A stretch of 64,000 nt of DNA, taken from an uncultured Verrucomicrobiales bacterium. GTDB taxonomy: Bacteria; Verrucomicrobiota; Verrucomicrobiia; Verrucomicrobiales; Akkermansiaceae. The DNA lies in assembly GCA_947039485.1 (NCBI GenBank), contig CAMQZC010000008.1, positions 1 to 64,000 on the forward strand, in the 5' to 3' direction. The position numbers and the translations under genes were made by a program. This document shows positions 31,401-37,940 of the stretch, in pieces. Under the pieces are notes generated by a model. It made no database searches. It saw nothing but the letters and a program-made list of their open reading frames with translations, and had not been told where the DNA came from. Within the stretch, counting starts at the first letter, position 1, and every line of letters begins with the position of its first letter.

Positions 31401-31961
31401 ATGCGCCGCATCTGCTGCCACGGCGGTCTCATCGATAAGCGCATCAAGGAATCCTCCAAGCTCACGCACCTCGCGGAGCTACTGCAAGACCTCCTTGCCG
31501 AGGGGCACCGCGTGCTCATCTTTAGCCAATTTAGCTCGCTTCTCCGCCTAGCGCAGCAGCAGATGACACAGCAGATCAAGCTCCATAGCCTCTATCTGGA
31601 TGGCAAAACCCCAGCCAGAGAGAGAGCGGAGCTCGTCGAGCAGTTCCAAAACGGCGCAGGCGAGGCATTCTTCATCTCCCTCAAGGCAGGAGGGACAGGG
31701 CTCAACCTCACCGCAGCGGACAGCGTCATCCTGCTTGACCCATGGTGGAACCCTGCCAGCGAGGCGCAGGCAGCAGCGCGAGCGCATCGCATCGGGCAAG
31801 ACTCACCGGTCACACTCTTCCGCATCATCAGCTGCGACACCGTTGAGGAGCAAGTGCTAGAATTGCAGCGAGAGAAAAAACTACTCATTGAGGATTTTGA
31901 GCAGATGAGTGCAGACCAGCTCCAGCAGCTACTTGATCAACAATCTCAAATCCTTGTTTGA
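28485..31961 (+). CDS. SNF2/Swi2 family DEAD/DEAH-box ATPase
   Basis: A large dsDNA-translocating ATPase. The N-terminal 650 or so residues are mainly helical and Leu/Gln-rich without a recognised motif. The SNF2_N domain follows, with Walker A DEMGLGKT near residue 745, DEAQAIKNPRSQRSRA near 835 and ATGSPLENH. The helicase C domain includes FSQFSSLL, SLKAGGTGLNL and the arginine-finger motif RAHRIGQD near 1099. Bacterial members act on transcription or repair complexes; the exact role here is unknown. There is no Zn-finger SWIM motif that I can see. Confidence 0.88.
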   Translation: MSSPSAQTPDELIITACAILDPLPVSLLPKELRGRAETLHHRGLLLIDNAGYSVKQQERISQLQARFEGNAELGRLIAAIIPELRLLPRHPGASHLRALARFALCKGDGPAFLENFNLYGDMVHPGWHPDRDHQIFWPSVLGEQLLDAELIPESKASEELFALQLAYYSLREQPEQMASLLPDATEELLCIHDCLCADLSRLRSRPSSPLSQACILLLQGEWQESHRRFNNCMGRSLHAGILLQQRRIQSILPLALLAALRAKAGRQSIDQSISLILKTLPSQSGLALCTALAKQDPADACAAAQDIRPETAFDHMLLAILPSPQISGEQALQACAANWPLYAHYIATALPEMAELAIYRHKDIASIAPLRHIASLAPIPELDEEKRIFWDIQLDETGQRINKVQPRILLASDEGKKLGRPISYDKLRRGDYAAACSQEDLRLIQHISRDERLHTAAWSLNSAGIASLSHHPRLRLIGAASSRSPLQLLPPSSPQADPRELSRHGNGRYQLGANGQLSLSPNPDTHALAILLSYREQVLQFSLPLSIPCPSGLRAERLVEQSWQVTGEVAALHALQLLKELAHQQELQLLWQGSEPIRLRERATGDIQIQIQKSKLGQWLEIGAQLAIDESLVYELRDLLPLYQQRVGNCLPLGEGQYLPLSPKQEEQLAFLSSGSFTQRRKQLMSPAAQGRLHQLWPEQIPSSTPSEVIVTPATLQAQLRPYQEFGFRWLAKHAAAGCGCCIADEMGLGKTIQLLSLLLHRAEQGPSLIIAPLSLLRNWCNEAAQFAPTLRVQLYSREQPLQLAAGDILIASYGQITHQIEHFSSIHWDCIILDEAQAIKNPRSQRSRAINKLHSTCRIAATGSPLENHISELCTIINILNPNLLGSIQKTQRGLEQKEQLSAIRQLIAPLILRRRKKDVLPELPSMIETLIAVELSKQERALYESHRRAALESLQQESHSSIHALAALNKMRRICCHGGLIDKRIKESSKLTHLAELLQDLLAEGHRVLIFSQFSSLLRLAQQQMTQQIKLHSLYLDGKTPARERAELVEQFQNGAGEAFFISLKAGGTGLNLTAADSVILLDPWWNPASEAQAAARAHRIGQDSPVTLFRIISCDTVEEQVLELQREKKLLIEDFEQMSADQLQQLLDQQSQILV

Positions 31962-31986
31962 CAGCGAGCTGACCAGATGCTATGCT
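31958..31986 (+). promoter_or_regulatory. Promoter of the thioredoxin-fold gene
   Basis: TTGACA, 17 bp, TATGCT overlapping the stop of the SNF2 gene. It leaves a leader of about 15 nt before ATG 32008, without a visible Shine-Dalgarno. Confidence 0.75.
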
Positions 31987-32007
31987 AATCTCCAATTCAA
32001 TCATTTT

Positions 32008-32583
32008 ATGAAAACAAAAGAAATCATTTTAGCCCTCAGTGCGGCCTTCCTCATCAGCATCGCTAGCCCCTGCCAAGCCAAGGAAGAAGCCCCAACCGCC
32101 GACAAAACAGAGCAACGCGAAAAGAAGAAGAAGGAGGCTCCCACCGACCTTCAAAAATCCCTGCGCAAGCTCAAGTACGCCCAAGGTCGCCCCAATCTCA
32201 AGGCAGACTACTACATCTACCTCCAATCAGCCAGCTGGTGCCCCCCCTGCCGCAAGGAAATGCCCATCATCTGCGAGGAGTACCCCAAGATGAAAAAAGC
32301 CAATGTTGAGCTCATTCTCATCAGCTTTGACCGCAGTAAGAGTGCGGCCAAGGACTTCCCTAAAAAACATAATGGTAAATTCCCTGTCACCATGAAGACA
32401 GACAAGAACCTCGATAAGCTGGTTGGATTTACCAAGGCCTCAGGCATACCTCATGCCACGATCCTCGATAAATACGGCAAGGTTGTAGCTAATGGCCATG
32501 GTGCCCTCGTCCAGGACTGGAAGAAATACACGGACAAAGAACCAGTCAAGCCTGAAGAAAAAACAAAGGAAGAGAAAAGCTAA
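32008..32583 (+). CDS. Exported thioredoxin-like (TlpA/AhpC-fold) protein
   Basis: A signal peptide of about 24 residues (cleavage near CQAKEE) leads to a charged Lys/Glu linker, then a thioredoxin fold with SASWCPPCRKEM (Cys78-Pro-Pro-Cys81) and the cis-proline region ASGIPHATILD. The C-terminus is a Lys/Glu-rich tail. It would reduce or oxidise disulfides in the periplasm, possibly for cytochrome c maturation, since resB-ccsA lie 3 kb away; that link is inference. The start was chosen at 32008 because the longer frame lies upstream of the promoter. Confidence 0.82.
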   Translation: MKTKEIILALSAAFLISIASPCQAKEEAPTADKTEQREKKKKEAPTDLQKSLRKLKYAQGRPNLKADYYIYLQSASWCPPCRKEMPIICEEYPKMKKANVELILISFDRSKSAAKDFPKKHNGKFPVTMKTDKNLDKLVGFTKASGIPHATILDKYGKVVANGHGALVQDWKKYTDKEPVKPEEKTKEEKS

Positions 32584-32614
32584 GAAGCAACCAACTCATC
32601 ACTGATGATATTTT

Positions 32615-32651
32615 GCAGCTCTCCCCACCTCGGGGAGAGCTGCTTTTTTTT
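32615..32651 (+). terminator. Terminator after the thioredoxin-fold gene
   Basis: Perfect 12-bp stem GCAGCTCTCCCC/GGGGAGAGCTGC with a 5-nt loop and eight T. Confidence 0.95.
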
Positions 32652-32674
32652 GGCGGCGCTCTGCACTCGCAGTC

Positions 32675-32703
32675 TTGACCCCGGGCTTCATTTATGCCAT
32701 ACT
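32675..32703 (+). promoter_or_regulatory. Promoter of rnz
   Basis: TTGACC, 17 bp, CATACT, 8 nt before ATG 32712. The in-frame ATG at 32694 lies inside this promoter, which excludes it as the start. Confidence 0.7.
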
Positions 32704-32711
32704 CAACCCCG

Positions 32712-33623
32712 ATGCTCGATATTTGTCTCCTCGGCACGGGTGGTACCCAGCCCCTAGCCAATCGCTGGCTCACATCCCTGCTAGTTCGCTATCAGGGTCA
32801 CAGTGTGCTCGTTGACTGTGGCGAGGGTACTCAGATTGCCGCACAGAAGGCGGGCTTGAGCCTCAAGCCCGTGGATAAGATTCTCATCACCCACCTGCAC
32901 GCAGACCATACCAGCGGCCTGCCCGGTCTGCTGCTCTCCATGGGCAACATGGGCAAAACCACACCTCTATCCATCATCGGACCTCTGGGCACAGAGCGCG
33001 TTGTTGAGTCGCTGCGCTGCATCGCCCCAGGGCTACCCTACGAGATTCGCGTCAGTGAGCTTGAGGAGCCAGAGATGACAATCCCCTTCCTCGATGTTGA
33101 CATCTTCGCTTTCCGCGTGCAGCACGGCATCCCCTGCTATGGCTATAGCTTCAGCTTGGCTCGATGCGGCAAGTTCTCCCCCCAGCGAGCACGTGAGCTC
33201 AATATACCTCTGGAGTATTGGCGACTACTGCAAGCTGGTGAGACCCTTGAGCATGACGGCGTGACATTGACCCCAGAAATGGTTCTTGGAGCTGATCGGC
33301 GTGGCATCAAAGTCACCTACTGCACCGACACGCGCCCCTGCCAGAGAATCATCAAGGCTGCGGCTCAATCAGACCTCTTCATCTGCGAGGGCATGTATGG
33401 CGATGACGCCATGCTGCCCAAGGCGCTAGAAAACCGCCACATGCTTTTCAGCGAAGCCGCTCAACTCGCCCATGATGCAGGCGATGTGAGAGAGCTTTGG
33501 CTAACACATTTTAGCCCATCACTGCCTAACCCCAGAGCATTTCTGCATATTGCGCAGGCTATCTTCCCTAACAGTGTAGTACCTCGCGATGGTTGGAAAA
33601 AAGAAATAGTGTTCCCTGAATAA
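32712..33623 (+). CDS. rnz: Ribonuclease Z
   Basis: The metallo-beta-lactamase-fold endonuclease that cuts tRNA precursors 3' of the acceptor stem. The zinc-binding motif is HLHADH (His61, His63, Asp65, His66). GTGGTQP near the start, VDCGEGTQ and the later CTDTRP and FICEGMY are typical of RNase Z. The length is 303 aa. All three tRNA genes in this window lack an encoded CCA, which fits a need for this enzyme. The start follows promoter placement rather than the longer frame. Confidence 0.95.
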   Translation: MLDICLLGTGGTQPLANRWLTSLLVRYQGHSVLVDCGEGTQIAAQKAGLSLKPVDKILITHLHADHTSGLPGLLLSMGNMGKTTPLSIIGPLGTERVVESLRCIAPGLPYEIRVSELEEPEMTIPFLDVDIFAFRVQHGIPCYGYSFSLARCGKFSPQRARELNIPLEYWRLLQAGETLEHDGVTLTPEMVLGADRRGIKVTYCTDTRPCQRIIKAAAQSDLFICEGMYGDDAMLPKALENRHMLFSEAAQLAHDAGDVRELWLTHFSPSLPNPRAFLHIAQAIFPNSVVPRDGWKKEIVFPE

Positions 33624-33647
33624 GTATTGCCATTACATGCTTTTCTA

Positions 33648-33676
33648 TTGACTTTAAAGCTAATTATGGATATAAC
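33648..33676 (+). promoter_or_regulatory. Promoter of the LpxR-like gene
   Basis: TTGACT, 17 bp, TATAAC, 6 nt before ATG 33683. Confidence 0.7.
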
Positions 33677-33682
33677 CCTCAA

Positions 33683-34654
33683 ATGTCCATGACCACGGCT
33701 CTTGTCATTGGTGGCGTCTACGGCTTGACCGCGCTAACCAATCCCATCACCCAACCCGAAGAAAGCTCAGACTGGAAGGCTCCCAGCCACCACCTCCGTC
33801 TGTCTGCGGAAAATGATATCCTCTTTAGCGAGGATGCTGACTATAGCCATGGCACGCGCCTCGACTACGCGCAGCTCATGAAGAATGGCGACTACTGGGG
33901 TGCAAGCATCACGCAAAGCATCTACACCCCCTACCATAATAGCACAGGCAACAACATTGGGGAGCGCCCCTACGCGGGTCACCTCGCCCTAGGCGCTGGC
34001 TACATCAAAACAGGTGAAAATTTTGGCTGGAGCGCTGAATTCCAAATCGGGGTAACCGGCAATGAATCCGGTGCGCAAGAAGTGCAAGACTTTGTCCATG
34101 ATATCGGCGATATGTGGAAATGGGATGGATGGGATGCCCAAATGCCAAGCGAAGTCACCTTACAGCTCACCACGCGCCAAGACTTTAACATTGGCAAGTT
34201 TGAGATCAACGGCAGCAACGGCTGGCAGAGTGATAGCATGCTTTACACCCAGCAAGAGCTAGGCACCGTCTCCGTCCGTGCAGGCATAGGCTACATCTTC
34301 CGCTATGGCAAAAACCTCCCCCAGCGCATGCGCGACACCGCCATTGGTGCCGCTAACTTTGCGGTAAACGGTCTAACCAAAGACAGCTATAACCCACGCG
34401 CAAGCTCCTACTTCTTTGTCAGCAGCATCTATCTGGAGTATGTAGCGCATGATATTTTCTTGGATGGAGGATTCTTCAAAGACTCCGAACGCACCTGTGG
34501 CAAACAGCCTTGGCTCTTTGAGTACCGAGCTGGCCTTGGGATCATCCACAAGAGTATCGACTACTACATCGGCTGCGTCGTCCCCACGATGAGCTACGGA
34601 AGTCAGGGATACACCCCCGCCTACGGCACCCTGAGCATCGGTTGGAACTGGTAA
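33683..34654 (+). CDS. LpxR-like lipid A deacylase family outer-membrane protein (DUF2219)
   Basis: A 12-stranded barrel protein resembling LpxR, which removes the 3'-acyloxyacyl group of lipid A. Family motifs are AENDILFSEDADYSHGTRLDY near residue 41, ERPYAGHLALG and WDAQMPSEVTLQLT, and the protein ends in an aromatic strand (SIGWNW), as outer-membrane barrels do. In LpxR the active-site Asn and Asp lie in the first motif and are present here. The signal sequence is weak (MSMTTALVIGGVYGLTALT). The substrate is inferred from the family. It has its own leaderless-type promoter. Confidence 0.78.
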   Translation: MSMTTALVIGGVYGLTALTNPITQPEESSDWKAPSHHLRLSAENDILFSEDADYSHGTRLDYAQLMKNGDYWGASITQSIYTPYHNSTGNNIGERPYAGHLALGAGYIKTGENFGWSAEFQIGVTGNESGAQEVQDFVHDIGDMWKWDGWDAQMPSEVTLQLTTRQDFNIGKFEINGSNGWQSDSMLYTQQELGTVSVRAGIGYIFRYGKNLPQRMRDTAIGAANFAVNGLTKDSYNPRASSYFFVSSIYLEYVAHDIFLDGGFFKDSERTCGKQPWLFEYRAGLGIIHKSIDYYIGCVVPTMSYGSQGYTPAYGTLSIGWNW

Positions 34655-34684
34655 GCTATTTTTAATAAATCTAGTGATAGACTC

Positions 34685-34732
34685 GACGAGCTAGTTCATA
34701 GGGCGCTCCTAAGCCCTATGAACTAGCTCGTC
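34685..34732. repeat. Perfect 20-bp inverted repeat
   Basis: Two 20-bp arms pair perfectly around an 8-nt loop; the left arm starts GACGAGCTAG and the right arm ends TAGCTCGTC. Only AAGTTT follows, so it is a weak terminator for the LpxR-like gene on the plus strand, or a roadblock just upstream of the resB promoter. Confidence 0.9.
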
Positions 34733-34784
34733 AAGTTTAGCTTTGGGCTAGCTTATTGCGCATCACTATGCTAAACTCCCCCCC

Positions 34785-35858
34785 GTGAGTTTCCTTCTTA
34801 AATATAGCCAAATGCTCTTGGGCGCCTGCTGCGTCCTCTTGATGACCGGAGCATTCCCCCTGCTGGGCGTCCCTGAGATTTACCAGAGCGGCGTCATGCT
34901 GCTACTTGGTATCCTCACCGCAGCGCTTGCACTCTCAGGCGCTCTCTGCCTCGCTCGCAAGAAAATATCGCGCCTCATCTTTGGCTGCATCGCGAGCTTC
35001 TTCTGCATCGCGGGTCTCATTGCCAGCTACCGCTACGGGGCTGAGGCAATCAACTACGCCTCCATTGGTGGTGGTGGATGGTTTGCAGCAGTTGCCATGG
35101 GCTGCTACGGAATGATGGGTCTACTCTTTTTTGGCATCTTTGGCTACCTGCTCACGCGCTTCATGACGCGCAATCTCTGGCTCGCAATCGCACATCTGAG
35201 TCTCGGGCTTATCGCCTTGGGTGCCTACCTCGACTTCTGCTTCGAGGAGCGCGCCAGTCTTACCCTCGCCACCAGTAGTACCGAGCCAACAGAGTCGGTC
35301 ATCACGCCCGATGGCCGTGAGCTCGCATTGGGATTTGGCGTCCGAGCCAAGACTTTCAAGGTAAGTTACTACCCCAGCCCCTATGGACTCTACGAGCGTC
35401 AGGGCAATGCATGGAAGCTCATCGCCACACTTGAGGATAAAGACGGCATCCTCCACCACGGAGAAGAGAGCTGGGATAGCAAGTTGGTCAAGACCAACCT
35501 CGGCATGGGTGACCAAGCCTATCTTGCTCTGCCTGCCAGCAGCAGCAACGCCATGCGACTCATCACACGAGAGCCCGCCACCGTAAAAAACTACGAGGCA
35601 AACTGCGAAATCAGCCACCGCAAGGGTAAGTACGATCTCGTCCTGCGTGTCAATGAGCCTATCGAGCGCCAAGGCTGGGGGCTGAGCCTCATCAACTTCA
35701 AAGAGATTGGAAACCAGACCATCATCCAAATCCAAGCACGCAGCGCGCCGGGGCGACTCATCGCGATGTCCGGCATGATCGGACTCATCATCAGCATAGC
35801 CGCGAGCTGCTGGTGGAGAAAAGAAGATATCCTCCTACCGAGCAACTCTCAATCATGA
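34785..35858 (+). CDS. resB: ResB/CcsB-like System II cytochrome c biogenesis protein
   Basis: With CcsA it moves haem across the membrane and holds it for attachment to apocytochrome c. Four hydrophobic helices lie near residues 8-28, 33-55, 62-82 and 100-150, followed by a large extracytoplasmic domain (about 165-325) and a last helix at 330-348. The domain has ResB character, including PATVKNYEANCEI and QIQARSAPGR. Start GTG 34785 lies 12 nt after TATGCT with TTGGGC upstream. Its stop overlaps the ccsA ATG as ATGA. Support comes mainly from the neighbour. Confidence 0.7.
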   Translation: MSFLLKYSQMLLGACCVLLMTGAFPLLGVPEIYQSGVMLLLGILTAALALSGALCLARKKISRLIFGCIASFFCIAGLIASYRYGAEAINYASIGGGGWFAAVAMGCYGMMGLLFFGIFGYLLTRFMTRNLWLAIAHLSLGLIALGAYLDFCFEERASLTLATSSTEPTESVITPDGRELALGFGVRAKTFKVSYYPSPYGLYERQGNAWKLIATLEDKDGILHHGEESWDSKLVKTNLGMGDQAYLALPASSSNAMRLITREPATVKNYEANCEISHRKGKYDLVLRVNEPIERQGWGLSLINFKEIGNQTIIQIQARSAPGRLIAMSGMIGLIISIAASCWWRKEDILLPSNSQS

Positions 35859-36613
35859 GCCTCATCACAATCCTTACCATCCTCTGCCTGCTGCTGCAAC
35901 TCGCGGCAGCTACCGCAGCACTGCTCAAGCGCGAACAGTACTGCAACAGCCTGCTCATCACAGGCTGCCTGATTGCCATCCTGCTCTTGATTGCCAACTG
36001 GTACGCCGCGCACGCCCCACCCTTTGGCAACATGCGCCATGTGTTCTGCTTCTTCCCCCTCGCGCTGAGTGCAGCTCTGCTACTGAGCCGCAAGAGCATC
36101 CCACGCAGCTTCACCCCCTACTTTGCACTCGCCTCAAGCATCACCCTCATCGGGGCTCTGTGCATGCCTCTACAGAGCAGCTGGCGACAGATGCCAGCCC
36201 TGCAATCACCTTGGTTTGCCCCGCATGTCACAAGCTACGTGCTCTCCTACGGCCTGATGCTGGTGGCAACCCTCATTGTACTGCGCAGCTTTGCCCTCAA
36301 AGGCAGCCATAAGGAGCTGCATCTTCAAGTTGCGGATAGAGCTGTTCGCCTCGCCTTCCCCTTCATGACATTTGGTCTCTGGAGTGGTGCCCTCTGGGCA
36401 GATGCCGCCTGGGGCCGCTACTGGGCTTGGGATATCAAGGAAGTCTGGTCACTCATCACATGGACCATCTACATCATGTACTTTCACAGCCAGCGACAGC
36501 AACCTGAGTACCGCCGCGTGCTGCTTCTTACCGCCTTTATCGCCCTCATCATCACCTTCCTTGTAGTCAATCTCCTACCCAAAGTTGAGTCACTACATAG
36601 TTATGCGCAGTGA
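35855..36613 (+). CDS. ccsA: Cytochrome c biogenesis protein CcsA (ResC)
   Basis: The haem-handling partner of System II assembly. About eight membrane helices fill the 252 aa. The haem-binding WWD-type signature is visible as AWGRYWAWDIKEVWSLITW near residues 200-218, and histidines such as in APHVTSYVLSYG lie at helix ends where haem ligands are expected. The start was taken at ATG 35855, four bases inside the resB stop, showing translational coupling. The longer GTG frame is not needed. Confidence 0.9.
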   Translation: MSLITILTILCLLLQLAAATAALLKREQYCNSLLITGCLIAILLLIANWYAAHAPPFGNMRHVFCFFPLALSAALLLSRKSIPRSFTPYFALASSITLIGALCMPLQSSWRQMPALQSPWFAPHVTSYVLSYGLMLVATLIVLRSFALKGSHKELHLQVADRAVRLAFPFMTFGLWSGALWADAAWGRYWAWDIKEVWSLITWTIYIMYFHSQRQQPEYRRVLLLTAFIALIITFLVVNLLPKVESLHSYAQ

Positions 36614-36733
36614 TTGAACGGCTCAATTTAGGGAATCCTATCAAATATAGCAGAAAAAACAGAATCAACGCTTGACCTTCCCCCTACATTTTGCTTTAAT
36701 ATCCTCAGAAGACTCACCATTCCTTCATCAATC

Positions 36734-36898
36734 ATGAAAGCTACATCTCTCATTCTTGCCGTTTTCAGCGCCATTGCCATCAGCTCCTGCTGCTGCCAAG
36801 CTGATCCTATGCCCAAGCTGTCCCCAATGCCTAAGTACACTGAGGTTCCCCTCTTGAGCGAACCCATTGTTATCCTTCCTATGAAGGGTCAAAAGTAA
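36734..36898 (+). CDS. Small Cys-rich lipoprotein (54 aa)
   Basis: A short gene with a lipoprotein signal MKATSLILAVFSAIAISSC and a mature part CCQADPMPKLSPMPKY ending MKGQK. The lipobox AISSC precedes two further cysteines and a Pro-rich body. TTGACC-17-TTTAAT lies 33 nt upstream and a strong terminator follows, so it is an independent unit. Function unknown; it resembles the 43-aa lipoprotein at 5343 only in layout. Confidence 0.65.
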   Translation: MKATSLILAVFSAIAISSCCCQADPMPKLSPMPKYTEVPLLSEPIVILPMKGQK

Positions 36899-36918
36899 GG
36901 CAGCAGATTTTACAACAA

Positions 36919-36947
36919 AGCGCAGTCCTCGGACTGCGCTTTTTTTA
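36919..36947 (+). terminator. Terminator after the 54-aa lipoprotein gene
   Basis: AGCGCAGTCC pairs with GGACTGCGCT, short loop, seven T. Confidence 0.9.
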
Positions 36948-36989
36948 TTGAGTAATCGCGCCTTTTTTGTTAGCGGTGGCGGAGGAGGC

Positions 36990-37940
36990 TCAAGCTCCCT
37001 CTCTGAGCAAATCCCCAATCACAGGATGCCTCAACAGCACCTTACCGCAGGCCCCTGCGTCATCGGCACTAGGTAGGTCATTGCGGCTGTGGTAGCCCTC
37101 ACAGAGGAGAAATGGCAACAAATGGACGCGCGTTGCCTCCATCGACTGCATCCGCTCATGAATCGACTCCTCTGAGCCAAAGTGAGCCAGCTTAATTTCA
37201 AGACCAGGTAGAGCCTTGCGCAGACGGCGGCAGAACAGCTCGGGCTCTGGTGCCGACTCCTGCCCCTGAGGCGCAGCATGGGCAACCACCAACACGCCAT
37301 TAAGCCCACTGCCCTGCCCAATCTGAGGGCGCAAGTGATCAGCCACGAGGCAAGGTAAGAAGGGGGAGGCTCCCAGCACTGGCTGCATGACAAACTGAGG
37401 CTGCCCATCTGGGTAGAGCTGACTGAGCAGTGATTCGAGACGCTCACCACTAGAGTAGCCACTCTGCATCATCATAGGATAGACCAAGATAGGGCGGTGC
37501 GCCTTGGGTAGAGAGGATCCCTTGAGCGAGGCGAGCTGATGTAAGCTACTAAAGTAAGTCCTGCGCGCTGGCAGATCAATACCCGGAGGAGCGATACCGA
37601 TACCGACATCACTGTAGCTTACCACGAGATGCTGCGCCTTGTGACGCCTGCGAGCAAGATGGCGCAGGTAGATAATCAGAGCCGCCCCAGCAATGCAGAG
37701 CTGGGAGAGGATGAAGTGAAAGTAAATCAGCCAGCGCAGCTCATGCTCACGCTGGGGGCTATTAGCATCATCGAGCAGCTCGACTCCGCAGTAAATCGAG
37801 CCCCAGACCGCCGCAGCAAAGACCACTGCGCAGAGCAGCAGCCATTGAGGGCGAGGATGAATGACTTGTTCTGGTCGCACCAGAGTAAAAGCTTTAGACC
37901 GTTTGGTCGTTTTCGACGCGTGCAGCGCGGCGCACTTCAT
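36990..37940 (-). CDS. Membrane-anchored CbiK/CbiX-like (sirohydrochlorin chelatase-fold) protein
   Basis: Two hydrophobic helices near residues 32-55 and 72-94 anchor a soluble chelatase-like domain of about 220 residues. RPILVYPMMMQSGYSSGERLESLL corresponds to the first half and VLLVAHA-like LNGVLVVAHAAPQG to the second; HLLPFLLCEGYHSRNDLP resembles the metal-binding end of CbiK/CbiX. The usual GHG is altered to AHA, so activity is uncertain. ATG 37940 overlaps the secDF 3' end by 47 bp; a longer start exists. The link to haem or sirohaem is inferred from nearby cytochrome c and Ahb genes. Confidence 0.65.
   Translation of the reverse strand: MKCAALHASKTTKRSKAFTLVRPEQVIHPRPQWLLLCAVVFAAAVWGSIYCGVELLDDANSPQREHELRWLIYFHFILSQLCIAGAALIIYLRHLARRRHKAQHLVVSYSDVGIGIAPPGIDLPARRTYFSSLHQLASLKGSSLPKAHRPILVYPMMMQSGYSSGERLESLLSQLYPDGQPQFVMQPVLGASPFLPCLVADHLRPQIGQGSGLNGVLVVAHAAPQGQESAPEPELFCRRLRKALPGLEIKLAHFGSEESIHERMQSMEATRVHLLPFLLCEGYHSRNDLPSADDAGACGKVLLRHPVIGDLLREGA

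Noticed and set aside
31909..32007. Upstream start for the thioredoxin-fold protein
   Set aside because: It would overlap the SNF2 gene and the promoter, and the signal peptide begins at 32008.
32694..32711. Upstream ATG start for ribonuclease Z
   Set aside because: It lies inside the predicted promoter spacer, and the family N-terminus fits MLDICLLGTGG from 32712.
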